Shown here one piece after another: positions 58,735 to 64,000 of a DNA stretch of 64,000 nucleotides. This stretch comes from Ctena decussata. Taxonomy: Eukaryota; Mollusca; Bivalvia; Lucinida; Lucinidae. The notes below the pieces were generated by a model. It was not told where the DNA came from, made no database searches, and saw only the letters and a list, made by a program, of their open reading frames with translations. Numbering within the stretch: position 1 is the first letter of the stretch; each line of letters opens with the position of its first letter. The position numbers were made by a program, and so were the translations under genes. Location: assembly GCA_963989385.1 (NCBI GenBank), contig OZ022501.1, positions 21,104,102 through 21,168,101 of the forward strand. The letters are read 5' to 3'.

Positions 58735-59065
58735 CTCTAAAACAGTAAATAGGAAAATTCTCTGGAACTGACACAATTCCAACCCAGATCCCACCCAAGA
58801 TACCATGTGGGAAAAAGACATCACAAACTTAGTCACCACCAAAGACACCATCAGCGGCAGCCATGTAAACAGCCATTTCCCAAGTAGGTGGTCACCGGAC
58901 TGGCCTTAACATCACAAACAATGTATCAATAACAGAATCAGCAAAAAAAAAACCCAAGAAGAACCAAAACAGAAGTGCCGCATTGAGACGGTCAATATTG
59001 AAATAACTGGGGGTGGGGTGGGGGGTGGGGGCTTAACCGGTTTGCGGTCGCGACCAGCGCTCGCC
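58735..59065. mobile_element. Fragment of family P
   Basis: Links 'ctggaactgacacaattcca', 'gcagccatgtaaacagccat' and 'agtgccgcattgagacggtc' in the order seen downstream of the Penelope-like gene. A G-rich run follows. Confidence 0.6.
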
Positions 59066-59699
59066 CTTGTTTCTCCTATGAAGCTACATCATGTCAGGAT
59101 CATTTACAGGATCATTTCAAGAGCTTTTTTTTTTTTGAGGGGGGGGGGGTCTTTTTTTTATCACAAACAAAGAACTCTAGCACATTGACATAAAATGAAA
59201 TATTTCTGGATTACAAATAATTCACATAACAATCATTCAAACCGATCATTTTCGGCTAACTAAAGAACTCATTGGTAGATCATTTCTACTATTGCTCAGC
59301 CAGGGCTAAAGAGATAGCAATTAAAAGTCACAAACAACAACAACAATGAAATAATTATGATAATAAAATAATAATAATAATATATGCTGCCCCTGAGTTC
59401 ATTTGAGTAATTTTGAAAATAGAGTTCCGCTTAAGCCGATGCTAGTGGGCTGGTGTCGCACATTTCATTTCTAGTCATGAACAGACTCAATTAAACCGAG
59501 TCTGCTATTTTCTATTCTTTTGTGTGTTCCTTGCTTCCAAAGGATCTTACTTTTCAGAACATATTGTACAAAACACTGACCCCAATTAGAAGCATTCAGT
59601 GAACAATGCTTTTAAAATGATGATTTCAAGTCTGTAAGGGTTTACGTACTTTTTGCATCTAGATATTATGTGTTAGTCATGTGCAGTCATAATTTTGGC
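59066..59699. other. Unexplained stretch with homopolymer runs
   Basis: Poly-T and poly-G around 59128-59160 and AAT/AAC repeats at 59334-59385. Confidence 0.35.
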
Positions 59700-60428
59700 A
59701 CAGTCGCTTTGTATCTGAGTTGAGACTATCCGTGCATCAATTACGTATAAAAGCTGGTCGATACTCACAAAATAGGGTAGATTGAGCTTTACGTTTATGT
59801 ACTCTATGCAACAAATCTGACATAGAGGATGAATATCATTTTGTTCTTATTTCTTCTGTGTATAGTCAAGTTAGGCAAAATATTTCCGTCCATTTTATTA
59901 TAAACGACCAAGTGTTTATAAATTAATAAAGCTATTGCAAATTAATCAAATAACTATCTTATGGAAAATGTGTGTATGAATCGTTTGCTTTACGTAAATC
60001 AATTATAAGTTAACCTTTTAAAATAGTTTTATACATGAGGTAAGTCATTCTGATTTCTCAGTAGGCAAGCCTTGTTGGTGCAACGTTTTGGTGTCGTATC
60101 GACGGCGATGCACATAACATTTCTGGACGTAGCAAAGACGTCGAGGCCATGTTGTGCTACATTGTTTCAACTTTTTTTTGCCCGCTGGGTTGATTAACTG
60201 ACATCTTAATATTCTATGAATTTAAGAGATAATAAGTATGGAGTTCATCCTCCAATATGTATTGTATCCATGAATGAACAAATTCTGCTTTGTGGAATTT
60301 GCGTTGTTCCAGTGACAACCATTAAGTGTGTGATTGTGTACTCTGTGTATGTATTCTAAATGCATTTTGATAGACTAGAAACCATATAGTTTATGTCTGA
60401 TTAAAATTCTGTTCTGTTCTGTTCTGCT
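59700..60428 (+). mobile_element. Third LINE remnant, C-terminus and 3' end
   Basis: In one frame LSVHQLRIKAGRY and then, past a stop, RLCTLCNKSDIEDEYHFVLI can be read, as in C-terminal regions of non-LTR retrotransposons (C-x-x-C...H). It ends with ATTAAAATTCTGTTCTGTTC, a TTCTG-repeat tail at 60400-60428. A different subfamily from the other two, whose C-terminal motif is C-x-C-G. Confidence 0.65.
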
Positions 60429-60795
60429 TTCAAAGGGTCTCCAACATCAATTGAATTTCAACATTATGACATTGGATATGATGTAATGCAGTTTGCCTTT
60501 CAAGTGTATTGTAATTTGGCATATCAGAATATTGATGCAGAAATATCTCTAAAAATTCGTTTTATTCAAAGTCATTTTATACTGATGTCCTTGATACGCT
60601 CTCACGCTTTAAGAACACCATCCGTCGATGTGACATAAAATGACTGGCATCGCAATCAGGATACCTGAACTTAATTGCAAGCATCAGAGTAATCGGAAGC
60701 TATTTCATGGTTTTTACATTGCTTGAGAGGAAATATAAGGATTTATCCTTTAGGATATTTCAGATGGTTATGTATTTTGGCTGTTGGTATATTTA

Positions 60796-61115
60796 ATTAA
60801 ACTCTTAAAGAGTTCCTTCAAGAGCAGAGAATATATTCACAAGAAGGAAAATGTGCCAGACTACGTAGTTTCGGCTAATTAAACCTCTTCAGTGACCCTG
60901 ACAATATTTGGTGACGAAAGTAGAGAAAAGCGAACTGTAATTTCTTAATCTTAATTGGACAGTCAATTCAAAGCCTGATTAGTATCAAAAAGGGTCCAAA
61001 TAATATAAATACGATGGTTTACAATATGAGTATAAACCAATCTAAAATTTCAGATTTCTCATAATATATTCTCTGATCTCAAAAGGCGAAAATAAAATAT
61101 AATCTGCACTATGGA
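60796..61115 (-). repeat. Family F repeat
   Basis: The complement carries GTCACCAAATATTGTCAGGG and 'cgaaactacgtagtctggca', close to 3908-4000. Confidence 0.75.
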
Positions 61116-61416
61116 TTAAGTTTGTCTTTTTATAAATATTCAGGACGCAACTACCTACTCAGTCGGTGGGTGTTAAATTTTTTTTATCATATGACGTCGT
61201 ATCTGAGAGTGTAATAAAGCCATGCATTAAAATTGATAATCCACTAGTGGATTAAATATGCAAATTACGTCGTAGCGTTATGCGTTGACGTCCATAAAAC
61301 GTCGCTTTTTCTAATGGGGAAATCATGACGTTTTAGTGCAAAATTTGCTAATAAAATGCGATTTTAGTGTCATATGATAAATAGAATCTTGCATTCGTGC
61401 TCCTGTATTATTGAAT

Positions 61417-61497
61417 TTATTAAACTCGTTGGAGAAAACGATAAGATGCTCGGCATAGCCTCGCATCTTATCTCTTTCCCCAACTCGTTTAAAAAAA
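61417..61497. repeat. Imperfect hairpin
   Basis: TTTATTAAACTCGTTGGAGA and GATAAGATGC face GCATCTTATC and CCCCAACTCGTTTAAAAAA. Confidence 0.6.
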
Positions 61498-62954
61498 GCA
61501 CTCATGTAAGATCCTCTATGTCAATTTCGACGAAACCTTCAACAAGCAGCTGCTCTTGGCAAGTGTCCTGATTCACGGGAGATGAAGCAATTAAAGTCGC
61601 ACATAGTCTTTTTGACCTAGTGCTATTTCTCAGATCAGTGAATTCCCGATATTTTCGCTAACGCTTGCGAATTAGTGGTAAAAGCAATATTTACAAAATC
61701 TGAGGGTCACTAGTCTCACTTTTCCTGTTTCGATCGATTAAAGAAACGAATATTTCGCGGTACTTTATTACTTCGCGAAGCTTTGCCCTAGCAAACTTTG
61801 CCGAAAAGTAAACTGCCACGAATAGTTCCGATTTACAGAATGTGACTAGAAAGTCATAGTTATGCTTGAGACACAGCTGAGAAAACAATATTTCAAAGAT
61901 AATAAGGAAAGTTATGATTTGATCTATTTCACTGCAGGTGAAGGGTACATCTTCAATTTTTTCATTTTGCGACCCCCCCTCCCTCCCCCCATTCTCCCTG
62001 CAAGTGAACCCATTCACCTTAAAGGTGATGGTTATGTATACGCATTTATATATCCTGGCTGAACAAACTCATACATTGTAGACTAGGATCAATTTAGTTT
62101 TTCTCAGTTTTACATGCAAGCGGTTATGGGATCCCCCATGTATCGGATTATGTCATTATTTGCGAATTATTTTCTGTCATTAGCGCCTCGACTAAACAGG
62201 AACTAGCAATTCAGCGCTGATTCTCTACTTTTGTATTTTGGTCAGAACCTAAGAACTGATTTAAAGAAACTTTTTAACTGACTATTTCTGCTAAAATTAT
62301 CTAAACCAGTCTACATCTACCCACGAAGACAGATTTGACATGTCGATATAAATCTTATGCGGAGTTTGGCTTCCATTCTTTTGGATTATTTTGGCTTTCC
62401 TTCAAATCCTGGGACTTAACGATTGTAGCGGCTTGGTGGGGTACGCCTGTGCTAGCGAGTTAGTACGTAATATCGCTTACCAGACGTCTGCAACTGCTCT
62501 GTATCGCGCATTACTTCGGTAAATGTATGCTTGGAAGGAAGTTGATATCCGTTGCCTGCATATAGCTGCATATTGTCAAACGTTTTGGGTTGTCGGCTCT
62601 CAGTAAGTTCAATAAAGAAATGCGTATTTGTTGTACTTAATTAGTATACTATCAGCTCTTGATATCTCGAAGTCGAAGTCCATCTCAAACACTGGTATCT
62701 CAAAGTAAATTTTCTGTCCCAGAAAATTTCCTTTATGATACCAGTAGTTTGAGATAACAGGAGTTTAAATGTAAAGAAAAAATGTAATTGTGTGCAAACT
62801 GTTTTCTTTGATATAAGAAGATACTTTTAGATATTTGAGTCTTGAACCCGTATTAAATGATGAATAGGCAAATTGTCAAATATTGTCGACGGCTGAACCT
62901 TCGTATTTAAGCCAAACTAGGTAAAAGATAGGCAATGATCAGGAATTAATACAT
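61498..62954. other. Unexplained stretch
   Basis: No gene recognised; the opposing frames at 61691-62062 lack known motifs. A C-rich tract lies at 61972-61990. Confidence 0.3.
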
Positions 62955-63130
62955 GTACAATCAAATCCCACATTCCGCTCTCAAAACCTATAGGGAAAGA
63001 ACCACATACACACAGAAATTGACACCAGTTTACGGAAGACACGCTAAGTTAACCGAATGAGCAGCTCTTTCCAAAACAGATGGCCATTCAGCTACCCCAA
63101 TAACAGCATCAGCATCTATTTTTAATTATT
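62955..63130. mobile_element. Fragment of family P
   Basis: GTTAACCGAATGAGCAGCTC and 'acagatggccattcagctac' match 30805-30865. Confidence 0.5.
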
Positions 63131-63286
63131 TTTTTATTTTAATTACAAAAACGAAAGTGTCATGAAATTCCCATAGAAAATTAGGTCAAATACGATGTTT
63201 GTCTTTAACGATTTACTTATATTTTCCCATTAGTATGTAATGTGATGCTTAGATTTTAATTTGGCCTTAGAGACATGACATAGAAA

Positions 63287-63524
63287 TGAGCCACGACACG
63301 AGAAAACCAAAAAAGTGGTTGTGCGCCCAGCGCAGACTCAGATCAGCCTGGGCATCCGCCCAGTCTGATCAGAGTCTTCGCTGTCCGCATGGCGGTAGCT
63401 TAGACCCTTAGCTACCCTTTAAGTGCTTAGCCAAGCTTCTGATCTGACTGGGTGGATGCCAAGGCTGATCTGAGTCTGCTCTAGGCGTACAACCACATTG
63501 TTGGTTTTGTCGTGTCGCGGCTCA
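63287..63524. mobile_element. Foldback MITE, family A copy 12
   Basis: TGAGCCACGACACGAGAAAA left, GGTTTTGTCGTGTCGCGGCT right. It ends 13 bp before the family C element. Confidence 0.9.
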
Positions 63525-63537
63525 AATGTATCACAAA

Positions 63538-64000
63538 TACCGTATTTCTTCAGTTATAAGACGGGATTTTTTCCCTTTCAAAACAATCCCAAATATCTAG
63601 GATTATTTTGAAAGAGAAAAATTACGACAGATCTGGATTTTTAGGGTAGTTTAATAAGGAAAAAATACCTCCTAAAGCTGGCTTACTAAGTACTGATTTA
63701 CATATGAGCCGCGACACGACAAAACCAACAAAGTGGCATGTGCGCCAAGCGAAGATTCAGATCAGCCTGGGCGTTCCCCACCAGTCTGATCAGAGTCTTC
63801 TCTGTGCGCTTAAAGGGTAGCTAAAGGTCTAGGCTATCTCCATGCGGACAGCGAAGCCTCTGATCATACTTGACAGATACCCAGGCTGATCTGAGTCATA
63901 GCTGGGCGCACATGCCTCTTTGTTTGTTTTGTCGTGTCGCAGCTCAATTTAGGTCATTTTGGAAGGGTATTATCTTCCTTATAACCGAATAAATACGGTA
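63538..64000. mobile_element. Foldback element, family C copy 4, complete ends
   Basis: TACCGTATTTCTTCAGTTAT with AAG at the left matches the complement of the right end, ATAACCGAATAAATACGGTA, with two mismatches in 23. The body shares ACTGATTTA and TTTTGGAAGG with copies 2 and 3. A family A copy lies inside. Its right end coincides with the window end. Confidence 0.85.
63705..63945. mobile_element. Foldback MITE, family A copy 13, nested in family C
   Basis: TGAGCCGCGACACGACAAAA left, TTTTGTCGTGTCGCAGCTCA right, interrupting the family C body after ACTGATTTACATA. Confidence 0.9.

Overview
This window is animal nuclear DNA: AT-rich, dense in transposable elements, with genes in short exons separated by introns full of repeats. 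Two intron-containing genes of secreted carbohydrate-recognition type (a C-type lectin, and an EGF plus fucolectin-like protein) together with the repeat families point to a mollusc, most likely a marine bivalve. That taxonomic call rests on recognising the kinds of repeats, not on a database match.

Host genes. On the + strand, 15252-21526 is a complete five-exon C-type lectin gene (156 residues) with a signal peptide, six cysteines and intact EPN and WND calcium/sugar motifs. On the - strand, starting at 11716 (or 11731) and running leftward, is a partial gene with a signal-peptide exon, an EGF-like exon and, about 5 kb further on, the first half of a fucolectin/F5-8-type domain. All its junctions are phase 1, and its 3' end was not found. 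The two genes are divergent, about 3.5 kb apart.

Mobile elements by region. 1-2755: a non-LTR retrotransposon with one in-frame stop and one frameshift. 2.9-9.1 kb: duplicated repeats and two elements with tandem cores. 12-22 kb: palindromic elements, mostly in introns of the lectin gene. 23-25.7 kb: a mariner-like element interrupted by a second non-LTR fragment, with an 11-bp target duplication. 26-36 kb: a dense field of foldback elements, including seven copies of a ~235-bp family (family A). 38.4-40.3 kb: a broken Penelope-like reverse transcriptase on the - strand. 42-46.7 kb: tRNA-derived SINEs and a 337-bp palindrome built of 30-bp units. 47-52.7 kb: more foldback elements and a second mariner-like copy. 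53-56.7 kb: a large terminal-inverted-repeat element with nested insertions, flanked by a direct duplication. 57-64 kb: repeat remnants, a third non-LTR tail, and an intact foldback element carrying a family A copy inside it at the window end.

Most other open frames lie in repeats or palindromes and show no protein family I recognise. The stretches where I see nothing are listed as such.
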